From the IMG/VR virus record IMGVR_UViG_3300027796_000287, positions 1-46,165 of that record: a stretch of DNA of 46,165 nt; one strand, written 5' to 3'. The DNA is from a virus. Made by a program: the position numbers and the translations under genes. Position 1 is the first letter of the stretch. Every line of letters starts with the position of its first letter. The notes beneath the pieces were generated by a model that saw only the letters and a list, made by a program, of their open reading frames with translations, was not told the origin of the DNA and did no database searches. Of this stretch, positions 7,298 through 15,297 are shown piece by piece.

Positions 7298-8134
7298 ATG
7301 GCCGTTCGCATCATCACCGCCGACGAGCGCCTGTCCGCCGCCGGCAACAAGACCTCGGTGGCCATATTCGGCCCGCCCGGTGTCGGCAAGACGTCGCTGC
7401 TGAAAACCCTGCCTCCCGCCCAAACCGTCTGCCTGGACCTGGAGGCCGGCATGAAATCGGTCCAGGACTGGGCCGGCGCCAGCATCCCGGTGCGCAGCTT
7501 CGGCGACTTCCGCGACCTCGCCGTGCTGATCGGCGGCCCGGATCCGGCGGTCGATCCAAACGCCTATTACAGCGCCCAGCACCACCAGCATGTGCGCTCG
7601 CTCTATGCCGGGACCGGGGTCGAGGAGTTCCTGGCCTCCATGCCGGTGGTGTTCGTCGATTCCATCACCGACCTCACCCGCCAGGCCATGGCCTTCGCCA
7701 AGCAGCAGCCGGAAGCCTTTTCCGACCGCACCGGCAAGCCCGACGTGCGCGGCGCCTATGGCCTGCTCGGGCGCGAGGTGATCCAGGCCCTGAAACACCT
7801 GCAACATGCGCCGGGCAAGACGGTGATCTTCGTCGGTGTGCTGGAGAAGGTTACCGACGAATTCAACGCCTCCACCTGGCAGCCGCAGATGGAGGGATCG
7901 AAGGCGGGGCGCGAACTGCCCGGTATCGTCGATCAGGTCATCTCCATGCACCTGTTCTCCAAGGACGCCGAGGGCCACTGGCTGCTGGACGAAAAGGCCG
8001 CCGAGCGGCGCCTGGTCTGCCGCTCCGGCAATCCCTACGGCCTGCCCGCCAAGGACCGTTCCGGCCGCCTGGATGTGACCGAACCGCCCGATCTGGGCGC
8101 CCTGCTTTCCAAGATCAACCGCGTTCCCGCCTGA
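7298..8134 (+). CDS. Sak4-like AAA/RecA-fold ATPase
   Basis: 278 aa, single RecA-like domain of the AAA_24 kind. Walker A is GPPGVGKTS at 25-33 and Walker B is MPVVFVDSIT with D121. Residues about 140-240 contain FVGVLEKVTDEF and further core strands. It lacks the DNA-binding extensions of full RecA. Such proteins beside a DUF669 SSB-like gene are usually Sak4-type phage single-strand annealing or recombination ATPases, which work with an SSB. Here the DUF669 gene starts 17 bp downstream, with a RecB-type nuclease and helicase further on, forming a complete recombination set. An alternative is a general nucleotide-binding replication factor. Confidence 0.85.
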   Translation: MAVRIITADERLSAAGNKTSVAIFGPPGVGKTSLLKTLPPAQTVCLDLEAGMKSVQDWAGASIPVRSFGDFRDLAVLIGGPDPAVDPNAYYSAQHHQHVRSLYAGTGVEEFLASMPVVFVDSITDLTRQAMAFAKQQPEAFSDRTGKPDVRGAYGLLGREVIQALKHLQHAPGKTVIFVGVLEKVTDEFNASTWQPQMEGSKAGRELPGIVDQVISMHLFSKDAEGHWLLDEKAAERRLVCRSGNPYGLPAKDRSGRLDVTEPPDLGALLSKINRVPA

Positions 8135-8151
8135 CCCGAGGAGACTTTCCC

Positions 8152-8901
8152 ATGTTCTACGATTTCAATGACGCCCAGCCGCAGATGATGCCCTCGGGCG
8201 ACCTGATCCCCGACGGCACCTTCGCCAAGATCCGCATGACCATCCGCCCCGGCGGGCTCAACGGCTCGGTGCCCATGGATGCCGGGCTGCTGAAGGCCGC
8301 ATCCGAGAGCGACGCCAAGATGCTCGACTGCGAATTCACCGTGGTTGAGGGGCAGTTCGCGCGCCGCAAGTTCTGGCAAAACTTCACCGTGGCCGGCGGC
8401 AAGCTGGACGACAAGGGCCAATCCAAGGGCTGGAACATCTCGAAGGCGTCGTTCCGCGCCATGGTCGACAGCGCGCTCGGCCTGAACCCCAAGGACATGA
8501 GCGACGCCGCCAAGGCCAAGCGGGTCTTGCAGGGCCTGAAGCAGCTGGACGGCATCACCTTCGCCGCCCGCATCATGGTGGAGCCGGCCAGCGATCCCAA
8601 GTACCGCGACCAGAACCGGCTGGCCAACGTGGTGCTGCCCGGCGAGCCGCAGTACGAGCCGGTAATGAAAGGCGAGGCGGTGGAGGCGGAACCGGTCAAC
8701 GCCAAGCCGCGCAAGCCCGCCAATGCCAGTACCGGCCAGAATGCCCCCGCCTGGGCCACCGATGCCGCTCCGGCGCAGGCGCCCCAGCAGCAGTCGGGCG
8801 TGCCGTGGACCCAGCAGCCTCCGGCACAGCAGCAGTCCGGTGCCCAGCCCCAGCCCCAGCCCCAGCCCTCGGCCGCCGGCCCGGCCTGGCTCAATGGCTG
8901 A
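8152..8901 (+). CDS. DUF669 single-strand DNA-binding-like protein
   Basis: 249 aa. The N-terminal MFYDFNDAQPQ and the beta-rich core to about residue 180 (CEFTVVEGQFARRKFWQNFTV, GWNISKASFRAMVDSALGL, FAARIMVEP) match DUF669, an OB-fold-like phage family thought to bind single-stranded DNA. Residues 190-249 are a low-complexity Ala/Pro/Gln tail with QPQ repeats, ending PAWLNG, the kind of flexible tail SSB proteins use for partner contacts. The ATG at 8152 follows GAGGAGA at good distance. It probably coats ssDNA for the Sak4-like ATPase immediately upstream. Confidence 0.85.
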   Translation: MFYDFNDAQPQMMPSGDLIPDGTFAKIRMTIRPGGLNGSVPMDAGLLKAASESDAKMLDCEFTVVEGQFARRKFWQNFTVAGGKLDDKGQSKGWNISKASFRAMVDSALGLNPKDMSDAAKAKRVLQGLKQLDGITFAARIMVEPASDPKYRDQNRLANVVLPGEPQYEPVMKGEAVEAEPVNAKPRKPANASTGQNAPAWATDAAPAQAPQQQSGVPWTQQPPAQQQSGAQPQPQPQPSAAGPAWLNG

Positions 8902-9169
8902 CGGAGCCGCCGCCCGTCTCCCCGGCGGGCGGCTTCCCCCCATGACGGACGATGAATGGCAGGCGCATGTGACGCGCCAGGCGGCAAAGGCGATCGGTGA
9001 ATGGCTCGAAGCCCGCGGAAGACTGCATCAGCCCATCAGGGTGCTCACCCTGTGGGAGCTCGAGGCCATGGCCCAGGCGGCCATCAGCAGCTTCGTGGTG
9101 CTGGGCTGTTCCCGGATCAAGGACGAGCCGGGCGAACACCCGGACCTGACCCGGTTCTTGCTGGCCTAA
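8894..9169 (+). CDS. Small hypothetical phage protein
   Basis: 91 aa from ATG 8894, overlapping the DUF669 stop by 8 bp. ATG 8942 (MTDDEWQAHVTRQAAKAIG) gives 75 aa and begins at the first well-structured helix, so it may be the true start; neither has a strong ribosome-binding site. The protein is mainly helical (AKAIGEWLEARGRLHQPIRVLTLWELEAMAQAAISSFVVLG). I do not recognise a function. Its stop lies 9 bp before the first possible GTG of the zinc-ribbon gene downstream, and the two may be translated together. Confidence 0.65.
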   Translation: MADGAAARLPGGRLPPMTDDEWQAHVTRQAAKAIGEWLEARGRLHQPIRVLTLWELEAMAQAAISSFVVLGCSRIKDEPGEHPDLTRFLLA

Positions 9170-9177
9170 CGCAATGC

Positions 9178-9537
9178 GTGGTGTGCGGGCGGGAAGCCCG
9201 GGGCTTCGGCTACGTCCACCGCCTGCGCCACGACCTCTATCCCCATTACGGGTTCTGCTCGATGCGCTGCCAGCAGGCAGGCGCCGAGATCGCCCGACGG
9301 AGCAACGGCATGATCGACAAAACCGCCCGCGAAACCCAGGCCATCAAGGACGCCCGCCCGCTCTTCGCGGAGGCGCTGACGGCGCTGGGCCTGATGGAGC
9401 ATTTCTTCCACCGTTCGGCCGAGGACATCGACCGGCTGATCGAGGCCGCCGTCACCGGCTACGTCGAGTCCATGCAGCGGCAGGCCGGCGTCAAGGAACG
9501 GCACGGCACCGCCTTCGACGATCCCATCCCGTTCTGA
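9178..9537 (+). CDS. DUF6511-like zinc-ribbon protein (start uncertain)
   Basis: 119 aa if started at GTG 9178. Cys pairs near the N-terminus (a CxxC beginning at codon 9175, and CSMRC) resemble a small zinc ribbon as in DUF6511. The middle and C-terminal parts are helical (FAEALTALGLMEHFFH, IDRLIEAAVTGYVESMQRQ). The start is odd: the first Cys of the CxxC lies one codon upstream of the first GTG, and in that frame there is no ATG, GTG or TTG between there and GTG 9052. Either the zinc pair is incomplete, initiation is non-canonical (ACG at 9169), or translation enters from upstream. Function unknown; small zinc-ribbon proteins of this type sit in phage replication operons. Confidence 0.65.
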   Translation: MVCGREARGFGYVHRLRHDLYPHYGFCSMRCQQAGAEIARRSNGMIDKTARETQAIKDARPLFAEALTALGLMEHFFHRSAEDIDRLIEAAVTGYVESMQRQAGVKERHGTAFDDPIPF

Positions 9538-9547
9538 GGCAGCCGTC

Positions 9548-10345
9548 ATGCTTGATCTCAACCACGGTTCCGGCTGCCAGTACCAAGGGCCTGCTCGCGA
9601 TCCCGGCATCACCATGGCGGTGAACACCGCTATCGATGCCGCGCTGGTCGCCCGCAACCGGTCCCAGGCGGCCCGCCAGTACGTCAGCACCTCGGGCATC
9701 GGGCGGGAATGTTTGCGCCAGATCCAGTATGATTATCTCGCCGTGCCCAAAGACGAGGGCCGGGATTTCGAGCCATCCACTTTGCGCATCTTCGAGGCCG
9801 GCCATCGCGGCGAGGACGTGGTGGCGGCTTGGCTGAGATCTGCCGGCTTCGACCTGCGCACCGAGCGCCGCGACGGGCGGCAGTTTGGCTTCTCGGTGCT
9901 GAATGGCCGCTTCAAGGGCCACATCGACGGCTGCCTGGTCGGCGGGCCGGTGGCCATGGGCTATCCGGCCCTGTGGGAGAACAAGACGCTCGGCGCATCG
10001 TCGTGGAAGGACGTGGTCAAGCGTGGCGTGGTGCTGTCCAAGCCGGTCTATGCCGCCCAGATCGCGCTCTATCAGGCATACATGGATTTGCCCGCCCCGG
10101 CATTGTTCACCGCCCTTAATCGCGACACCTGGGAAATCCACTGCGAACTGGTGCCCTTCGACGCGGCTCTGGCCCAGACCATGAGCGACCGTGCCGTCCA
10201 GGTGGTGCGGGCCAGCGACGCCCAGGAATTGCTGCCCCGTGCCGTGACTGAGCGCACCTCGGTGGTCTGCCGCGGCGGCAAGACGGCGGGCGGCTGGCAT
10301 TCTCCCTGCGCCTGGCAGGATCGCTGCTGGGGGACCTGCCGATGA
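9548..10345 (+). CDS. RecB/Cas4-like PD-(D/E)XK nuclease, probable Fe-S cluster
   Basis: 265 aa from ATG 9548; ATG 9614 (MAVNTAID) is an alternative. The nuclease core shows H86, D127 (GHIDG), E144-x-K146 (WENKT) and QxxxY (Q171, Y175), the signature of RecB-type exonucleases. One Cys in the N-terminal helix (C55, GRECLRQIQ) and a Cys-rich C-terminus (C241, C254, C260, C264) match the split four-Cys arrangement that holds a [4Fe-4S] cluster in Cas4 and AddB. It probably resects phage DNA ends to make ssDNA for the Sak4/DUF669 pair. The stop overlaps the helicase start (ATGA), suggesting a nuclease-helicase complex comparable to AddAB or Cas4/Dna2. No cas genes are near, so adaptation is unlikely. 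Confidence 0.85.
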   Translation: MLDLNHGSGCQYQGPARDPGITMAVNTAIDAALVARNRSQAARQYVSTSGIGRECLRQIQYDYLAVPKDEGRDFEPSTLRIFEAGHRGEDVVAAWLRSAGFDLRTERRDGRQFGFSVLNGRFKGHIDGCLVGGPVAMGYPALWENKTLGASSWKDVVKRGVVLSKPVYAAQIALYQAYMDLPAPALFTALNRDTWEIHCELVPFDAALAQTMSDRAVQVVRASDAQELLPRAVTERTSVVCRGGKTAGGWHSPCAWQDRCWGTCR

Positions 10346-11646
10346 CCGACATCACGCCTTCCGACACGCAAGGACGCGCCATCGCCACCATCCGCGACTG
10401 GTTTCAGAATCGCACCGAGGATCAGCAGGTGTTCAGGCTGTTTGGCTATGCCGGCACTGGCAAGTCCACGGTGCTGAGGTTCGCCATCGACGATCTCGGC
10501 CTCGTGCCCCACACCGACGACATGCCCGGCGTGGTCACCGCCACCTTCACCGGCAAGGCCGCCCTGGTGCTGCGGCGCAAGGGCACTCCGGCCCGCACCA
10601 TCCACAGCCTGATCTACAGCGTCATCGAGGCCACCGACGAGGAGATCGAGGAGGCCCAGAAGCGCATTGCCCAGGCGGAGATTGATGCCCGTGCGCTGAC
10701 CGGCTTCGACCGCACTGCGGCCGAGGCTGCCATCGAGGCCCTGAGCCAATCACTGCGCGAAATGAAGAAGCCGCGCTTCGCCCTCAATCCCGACAGCCCC
10801 GCCGCCAGCGCCAAGCTGATCGTGCTGGACGAGGTGTCCATGGTAGGCGAGGAAATGGCCCGCGACCTGATGAGCTTCAAGCGCCCCATCCTGGTGCTGG
10901 GCGATCCCGGCCAGTTGCCCCCCATCAAGGGCGAAGGCGCCTTCACCCAACAGGCCCCCGACATCATGCTGACCGAGATCCACCGCCAGGCCGCCGAGAG
11001 TGCCATCATCCGGCTGGCCACCATGGCCCGCGAAGGCCAGCCCATCGGCTTCGGCCAGTACGATAACCATGCCTGGAAGATGCGGCTCGCCGACGTCACC
11101 CCCGACCAGGCCCTGCGCGGCGGTCAGGTGATCTGCGGCAAGAACGCCACCCGCTTCCAGCTCAACAACGCGCTGCGCCGTGCCGCTGGCTTTGGCGGAT
11201 CGTTCCTTCCCACCGGCCCGGACGAGAAGATCATCTGCCTCAAGAACCAGAATGACCTCGGCCTGATCAACGGCATGTTCCTGTCGCTGGCCGACATCGT
11301 CGACGAGGGCAGCCTGTATTTCTCGGCGGTGGTCACCGACGAGGACGGCACCCCCATCGGTACGCCCGCCAGGGACGGCAAACCAGGCCGGCTGATGCTC
11401 TACAAGGGGCATTTCGAGGATCACGTCGCCCTCGATCCCCACCGTCATGACCGCGACTGGCGGGATAAGAAGAAGCTGGCCGAGGCCACCTTCGGCTGGG
11501 CCATCACCTGCCACAAGGCACAAGGGTCGCAGTGGGAGAACGTCATCGTCTGGGACGACGGCCTAGGCCGCACCGAGCAGGATCGCCGCCGTTGGCTGTA
11601 CACCGCCATCACCCGGGCTGAACGCGGACTGGTAATTCTCGCATGA
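10342..11646 (+). CDS. Dda/RecD-like SF1B DNA helicase
   Basis: 434 aa. Walker A GYAGTGKST at 35-43; Walker B LIVLDEVSM with D163/E164; a Gln-rich motif III region (VLGDPGQLPPI); and C-terminal motifs V and VI (TCHKAQGSQWENVIVWDDG; WLYTAITRAERGLVIL). This is the compact RecD/Dda architecture of superfamily 1B helicases that translocate 5' to 3'. The insert between motifs Ia and II (100-145) is a charged coiled helix. ATGA overlaps on both sides couple it to the nuclease and to the primase. It likely unwinds recombination or replication intermediates with the upstream nuclease. Confidence 0.9.
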   Translation: MTDITPSDTQGRAIATIRDWFQNRTEDQQVFRLFGYAGTGKSTVLRFAIDDLGLVPHTDDMPGVVTATFTGKAALVLRRKGTPARTIHSLIYSVIEATDEEIEEAQKRIAQAEIDARALTGFDRTAAEAAIEALSQSLREMKKPRFALNPDSPAASAKLIVLDEVSMVGEEMARDLMSFKRPILVLGDPGQLPPIKGEGAFTQQAPDIMLTEIHRQAAESAIIRLATMAREGQPIGFGQYDNHAWKMRLADVTPDQALRGGQVICGKNATRFQLNNALRRAAGFGGSFLPTGPDEKIICLKNQNDLGLINGMFLSLADIVDEGSLYFSAVVTDEDGTPIGTPARDGKPGRLMLYKGHFEDHVALDPHRHDRDWRDKKKLAEATFGWAITCHKAQGSQWENVIVWDDGLGRTEQDRRRWLYTAITRAERGLVILA

Positions 11647-14147
11647 TCGACCTCAACGAAGTCTGGACACCGCCGGCCCGTTTCGATCTGGCCCAGATCC
11701 GCGATCGCCTTGCCGCGACGGCACCGGATTGGCTGCCGGGGCTGTTCCCAAACGCCCGCTTGGCCCAGGACCGGCGGATGCTCCGCTGTGCCGACCTGTC
11801 GGGTCGGCCACCGCGCAAGGAAGGCTCCTGCATCCTGCATCTGGCAGGTGCCCATGCCGGTTGGGGCTTCGACCATGCCACCGGTGAGAGCGCCGGACCC
11901 ATCGACCTGATCCATCACGCCACTGGCCTGTCCGACCGCGACCTGTTCGAGGAAGCCGCCCGGCTAGCCCGGCTGGATCAGCCCGCCCCGCAGCGGGCGG
12001 TAACGCCCAAGCCGACGCACGATCTGGAAGTGGCCCGTATCGTCGGCACCGCCCAGCCGCTGGCCGGAACGGTGGGCGAGACCTATCTTCGCCACCGTGG
12101 TGTCGGCGACCCCGGCTCACCCGATCTGCTGTTCCATGACGACCTGGCCGATTTCGACAGCCGTCGCGGCTGGCTGGGCCTTGTGGGTATCGTGCGCGAT
12201 GGCGCGGGCAATCCAACTGGCGGCATCCATCGCACCTTCCTGCTCGACGACGGTTCGGGCAAGGCTCCGCCCGGCAAGAAGATGCTCGGCCCGGTGGCGG
12301 GCGGAAGCGTGCGCCTCGCGCCCATTCCCGCCGATGGCCATCTGGGAATCGGCGAAGGCATCGAGACCGCGCTATCGGCCTGGGCCATTTTCGGCGTTCC
12401 CACCTGGGCGGCGCTGTCGGCGGGCAATCTGCGCGACTGGCAGTGGCCGGACAGCGTGTGCAGTGTGACCATCTTCGCCGATGCCGGCGAAGCCGGCCAG
12501 CAGGCCGCGTCCGTTCTGGCCGAGCGGCTCACCGCCGCAGGCATTACGTCCACGATTGTCTCGCCCCTGCACGGCGACGATTTCAACGACGACCTCCAGA
12601 AGGGGGGCGTCGCCGCCGACTATCGTCCACCGGAACCGCCGACAGCCCCCAGCGGCTTCGACGACCTTCAGGCCGCCGCCTTGGCGCTGACCTTTCCGCC
12701 CGACATGGGTGACCTCGGGCGGCTGCTTGGCCATGTCGCCCAAGCCCGCCTCGATCCGGTGGCCGAACGCCAGGTTCTGGTCGCCATCAAGGCCACCACC
12801 CGCATTCCGGTTTCGGTGGTCGAGAAGCAGATTCGCGATCTGCGCCGCCGCACCGGTCCCGCCGGCATGCCTTCTGTTCGCCCAGCGTGGTTCGGCCAGC
12901 TTCGCACCAGCCCTGACGGCACGCCCGAGCGCAACGAGGCCAACGTCATCACCGCTCTGTCCAATGACGAAGCCTTCGCCGGGGCGCTGGTGTTCGACGA
13001 GTTTCGGCAGGAAATCATCGTCAACCGGCCGCTGCCCTGGGACGATCAGGCGCCGGTTCCGCGTCCGTGGTCTGATGCTGACGACGTGCGTTGCGCCGAA
13101 TGGCTCCAGCGCCGCGAGGTCAATGTCGCCCCCACCATCGTCGCCCGCAGCGTCGGCGCCGTTGCCCGCGACGTCCGCGTCCATCCGGTGCGCGAATACC
13201 TGACCAGCCTGCCATGGGACGGCACCCGCCGCCTGGAAGGCTGGGCGGTCACCCATCTCGGCGCCGCCGACAACCGTCTGAACCGCGCCTTCGGTTCGCT
13301 GTGGATGATCTCCGCCATCGCCCGCATCATGGCACCCGGCGCCAAGGTCGACCACATGCTGATCCTGGAGGGGCCGCAGGGCGCCAAGAAATCCACCGCC
13401 CTGAAGATTCTGGCGGGAGCCGACTGGTTCACCGACGAGTTGGCCGAGATCGGCAGCAAGGACGCCGCCCAGCAGATGCGCGGCGTCTGGATCATCGAGA
13501 TTGCCGAGTTGGACGCCATCGGCCGTGCCGAGGTGTCCCGCATCAAGTCGTTCCTGACCCGCACGGTGGACCGCTATCGCCCGCCCTATGAGCGCTACGT
13601 TATTGACGTGCCGCGCCAGTGCGTGTTCGCGGGCAGCGTCAATCCCGACACCTACCTGCGCGACGAGACCGGCAATCGCCGCTTCTGGCCCATCCGCTGT
13701 GGCCAGATTGACCTGGAGGCGCTCCGCCGCGACCGAGATCAGCTATGGGCCGAGGCGATGGCGCTGTACCGGCAGGGCGCCATCTGGTGGCTGGACGATC
13801 CCGAACTGATCGCCATGGCTCGCGCCGAGCAGGAGGAACGCTACCAGTCCGACGCCTGGGACGGCCTGATCGACCGCTGGCTGGTCTACGACAAGGAACG
13901 GGTCAATTACGGCTACGGCGCCTATGACGACTGGCGCGAGGTGGAGATTGCCCGCTCCGAGCCGCTCACCGACGTGTCGGTGGCCGAGGTGCTGCGCAAT
14001 GCCATCGGCATCGAGCCGGGGCGCTGGACCCGCGCCGATCAGATGCGGGTCACCGCCTATCTGAAGGCGAGAGGGTGGACCCGCTACCAGACGCGGGTCG
14101 GCAGCGCAGGGCGGGAATGGCGCTACCGCTCTACAGGACCATCCTGA
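11643..14147 (+). CDS. Toprim-VirE primase-helicase
   Basis: 834 aa, ATGA-coupled to the helicase. Residues 1-110 resemble the N-terminal domain of phage primases. Residues about 230-300 form a Toprim domain (GIGEGIETALSA with E238; IFADAGEAGQQAA). The C-terminal half is a VirE/VapE-type P-loop ATPase: GPQGAKKST at 577-585, GVWIIEIAELD around 614-625, then FLTRTVDRYRPPYER and AGSVNPDTYLRDETGNRRFWP. This combination serves as primase and replicative helicase in many phages and satellites. The last 17 bp overlap the convergent mazF-like gene. Its position beside the GTCACCAAC repeat cluster makes it the probable replication initiator. Confidence 0.9.
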   Translation: MIDLNEVWTPPARFDLAQIRDRLAATAPDWLPGLFPNARLAQDRRMLRCADLSGRPPRKEGSCILHLAGAHAGWGFDHATGESAGPIDLIHHATGLSDRDLFEEAARLARLDQPAPQRAVTPKPTHDLEVARIVGTAQPLAGTVGETYLRHRGVGDPGSPDLLFHDDLADFDSRRGWLGLVGIVRDGAGNPTGGIHRTFLLDDGSGKAPPGKKMLGPVAGGSVRLAPIPADGHLGIGEGIETALSAWAIFGVPTWAALSAGNLRDWQWPDSVCSVTIFADAGEAGQQAASVLAERLTAAGITSTIVSPLHGDDFNDDLQKGGVAADYRPPEPPTAPSGFDDLQAAALALTFPPDMGDLGRLLGHVAQARLDPVAERQVLVAIKATTRIPVSVVEKQIRDLRRRTGPAGMPSVRPAWFGQLRTSPDGTPERNEANVITALSNDEAFAGALVFDEFRQEIIVNRPLPWDDQAPVPRPWSDADDVRCAEWLQRREVNVAPTIVARSVGAVARDVRVHPVREYLTSLPWDGTRRLEGWAVTHLGAADNRLNRAFGSLWMISAIARIMAPGAKVDHMLILEGPQGAKKSTALKILAGADWFTDELAEIGSKDAAQQMRGVWIIEIAELDAIGRAEVSRIKSFLTRTVDRYRPPYERYVIDVPRQCVFAGSVNPDTYLRDETGNRRFWPIRCGQIDLEALRRDRDQLWAEAMALYRQGAIWWLDDPELIAMARAEQEERYQSDAWDGLIDRWLVYDKERVNYGYGAYDDWREVEIARSEPLTDVSVAEVLRNAIGIEPGRWTRADQMRVTAYLKARGWTRYQTRVGSAGREWRYRSTGPS

Positions 14148-14487
14148 CCCGCCGGGCCGCCTCGTCGATCTGCTCGGCGGAAATCGTTCCCTCGTACTGG
14201 ATGCTGCGGGTCTGGTAGTCCAGGGTGCGGAACTGGGACAGCACGGCGACGCCGTTGACCCTGCCGGCCCGGACCTCGAATTCAAAGGCGCTCAGCTTGC
14301 CGACCTTCGAGGTGATCGGCGACACCACCACCAGCCCGGTGCCGATGTTGTAGGCGTCCTGCGACAGCACCAGACCGTAATGCGGCCCCTTCATTTCGTG
14401 CCCTAGGGCCGGATTCCAGTCCAGATGCACCACGTCTCCCCGCGAAGGGACATAGCCCTTCGCGAAATCATCCCCCCTCGACGGCAT
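14131..14487 (-). CDS. MazF/PemK-family mRNA-interferase toxin
   Basis: 118 aa of the MazF/PemK fold: GDVVHLDWNPALGHEMKGPHYGLVLS near the N-terminus, the core strand VVVSPITSKVG, and the late strand LSQFRTLDYQTR ending in a dimer-forming helix (ISAEQIDEAARRV). The family cuts mRNA at short sites. It follows the antitoxin gene after a 1-bp gap on the minus strand and overlaps the primase 3' end by 17 bp. Placed in the replication region, it may stabilise the prophage or act in phage exclusion. Confidence 0.88.
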   Translation of the reverse strand: MPSRGDDFAKGYVPSRGDVVHLDWNPALGHEMKGPHYGLVLSQDAYNIGTGLVVVSPITSKVGKLSAFEFEVRAGRVNGVAVLSQFRTLDYQTRSIQYEGTISAEQIDEAARRVRMVL

Positions 14488-14488
14488 T

Positions 14489-14782
14489 TCAGATCAGCTC
14501 CTTGCCGGTCGGCTGCCCTGCCTCGAAATCGCCGGTCAGCTTCCTGATCTTGTCGGCATCGTAATCGCGCAGCAGGTCGTCCAGCGATTGGGGGCGGTCT
14601 TCCCGCGCCTCCTCGATCAGCCGGTTCAGGTAGTCCTGACGCAGCAGGACGAACCGCTGACCGCGGCGGGTGATTTCGACGCCGCCCTTGACCCAGGCAT
14701 CATCATAGACCCGCGAGCCGCTCTTGTTGATCTCGGTCGTGCTGTAGCTGGTGTCGAACACCGGGGTGCCGGGCATGTCCAT
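14489..14782 (-). CDS. Phd/YefM-like antitoxin
   Basis: 97 aa, first gene of the toxin-antitoxin operon. Residues 10-60 fit the Phd/YefM DNA-binding fold (SYSTTEINKSGSRVYDD, then VEITRRGQRFVLLRQDYLNRLIEEA). The acidic C-terminus (SLDDLLRDYDADKIRKLTGDFEAG) is the likely toxin-neutralising tail. A Phd-type antitoxin with a MazF-type toxin is a cross-paired module. The ATG at 14782 has GGGAG just upstream, and a clear promoter with a palindrome precedes it, so autoregulation is likely. Confidence 0.82.
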   Translation of the reverse strand: MDMPGTPVFDTSYSTTEINKSGSRVYDDAWVKGGVEITRRGQRFVLLRQDYLNRLIEEAREDRPQSLDDLLRDYDADKIRKLTGDFEAGQPTGKELI

Positions 14783-14793
14783 TCTCCCGAAAA

Positions 14794-14837
14794 TCTGGAT
14801 TTTCCAGACTATATGGATGAGTTCGGCTCCACGTCAA
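14794..14837 (-). promoter_or_regulatory. Promoter and palindromic operator of the toxin-antitoxin operon
   Basis: Minus-strand -35 TTGACG (complement of 14832-14837), 17-bp spacer, -10 TATAGT (complement of 14809-14814). Immediately downstream, TCTGGATTTTCCAGA (14794-14808) is a dyad with 6-bp arms. It covers the expected transcription start and is the natural antitoxin-binding site. Confidence 0.75.
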
Positions 14838-14860
14838 CCCGATCCGGATGGATCGCCCCT

Positions 14861-15151
14861 GTCACCAACCCCCTGTGCGGTTGGTGACGGGTTGGTGACG
14901 GAAAAAGTCAATCCGCTTCAATAGCTTGCACCTGTCTGTCACCAACCTCGGACTGTCACCAACGGGGTAAGAACCTGTGAGGGGTTGGAAAAATTTACGC
15001 ACCAAAGGTTGCCGATGTATTGGATAGCGCCCTCCATGATGCGCTTTTTATTTTGGCTGAGAGAGCGTTCACCCCCCGTTGGTGACATGTGACAGCTAGG
15101 CCAGAACGGCATCAACGACCTGATTCTGAGGGACAATTCCCGTCACCAACC
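14861..15151. repeat. Iteron-like cluster: seven GTCACCAAC repeats
   Basis: The 515-bp gap 14783-15297 holds no credible gene but has seven copies of GTCACCAAC(C): plus orientation at 14861, 14939, 14956 and 15142; minus orientation at 14880, 14891 and 15077. Five keep the tenth base; those at 14956 and 15077 differ there. AT-rich stretches lie among them (around 14986-15000 and 15041-15056). The arrangement, next to the primase-helicase, resembles an origin with initiator sites; an operator array is the alternative. Confidence 0.7.
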
Positions 15152-15297
15152 TTGCGGGGAGGGTGAATGTTCGCCGCCGTTTTCTCCGGGATACGATCTT
15201 CTTCGATGGCGGCGACTTGTTGTTGAGAGCCGCACACCCGATCGTTAACCTCGCTCTCGACCAAAGCCGGAGGCCCACAATCTTGTGAGCCTTCATC

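Noticed and set aside
9001-9177. Longer N-terminus for the zinc-ribbon protein from ATG 9001
   Set aside because: It overlaps the preceding gene by 169 bp and its translation is Gly/Arg/Pro/His-rich, typical of an out-of-frame reading.
9548-10345. CRISPR adaptation via the Cas4-like nuclease
   Set aside because: No cas1, cas2 or CRISPR-like direct repeat/spacer array was seen; phage recombination context explains it.
14861-15151. CRISPR-like array
   Set aside because: Repeats are 9-10 bp, in both orientations and irregularly spaced, unlike CRISPR repeats.
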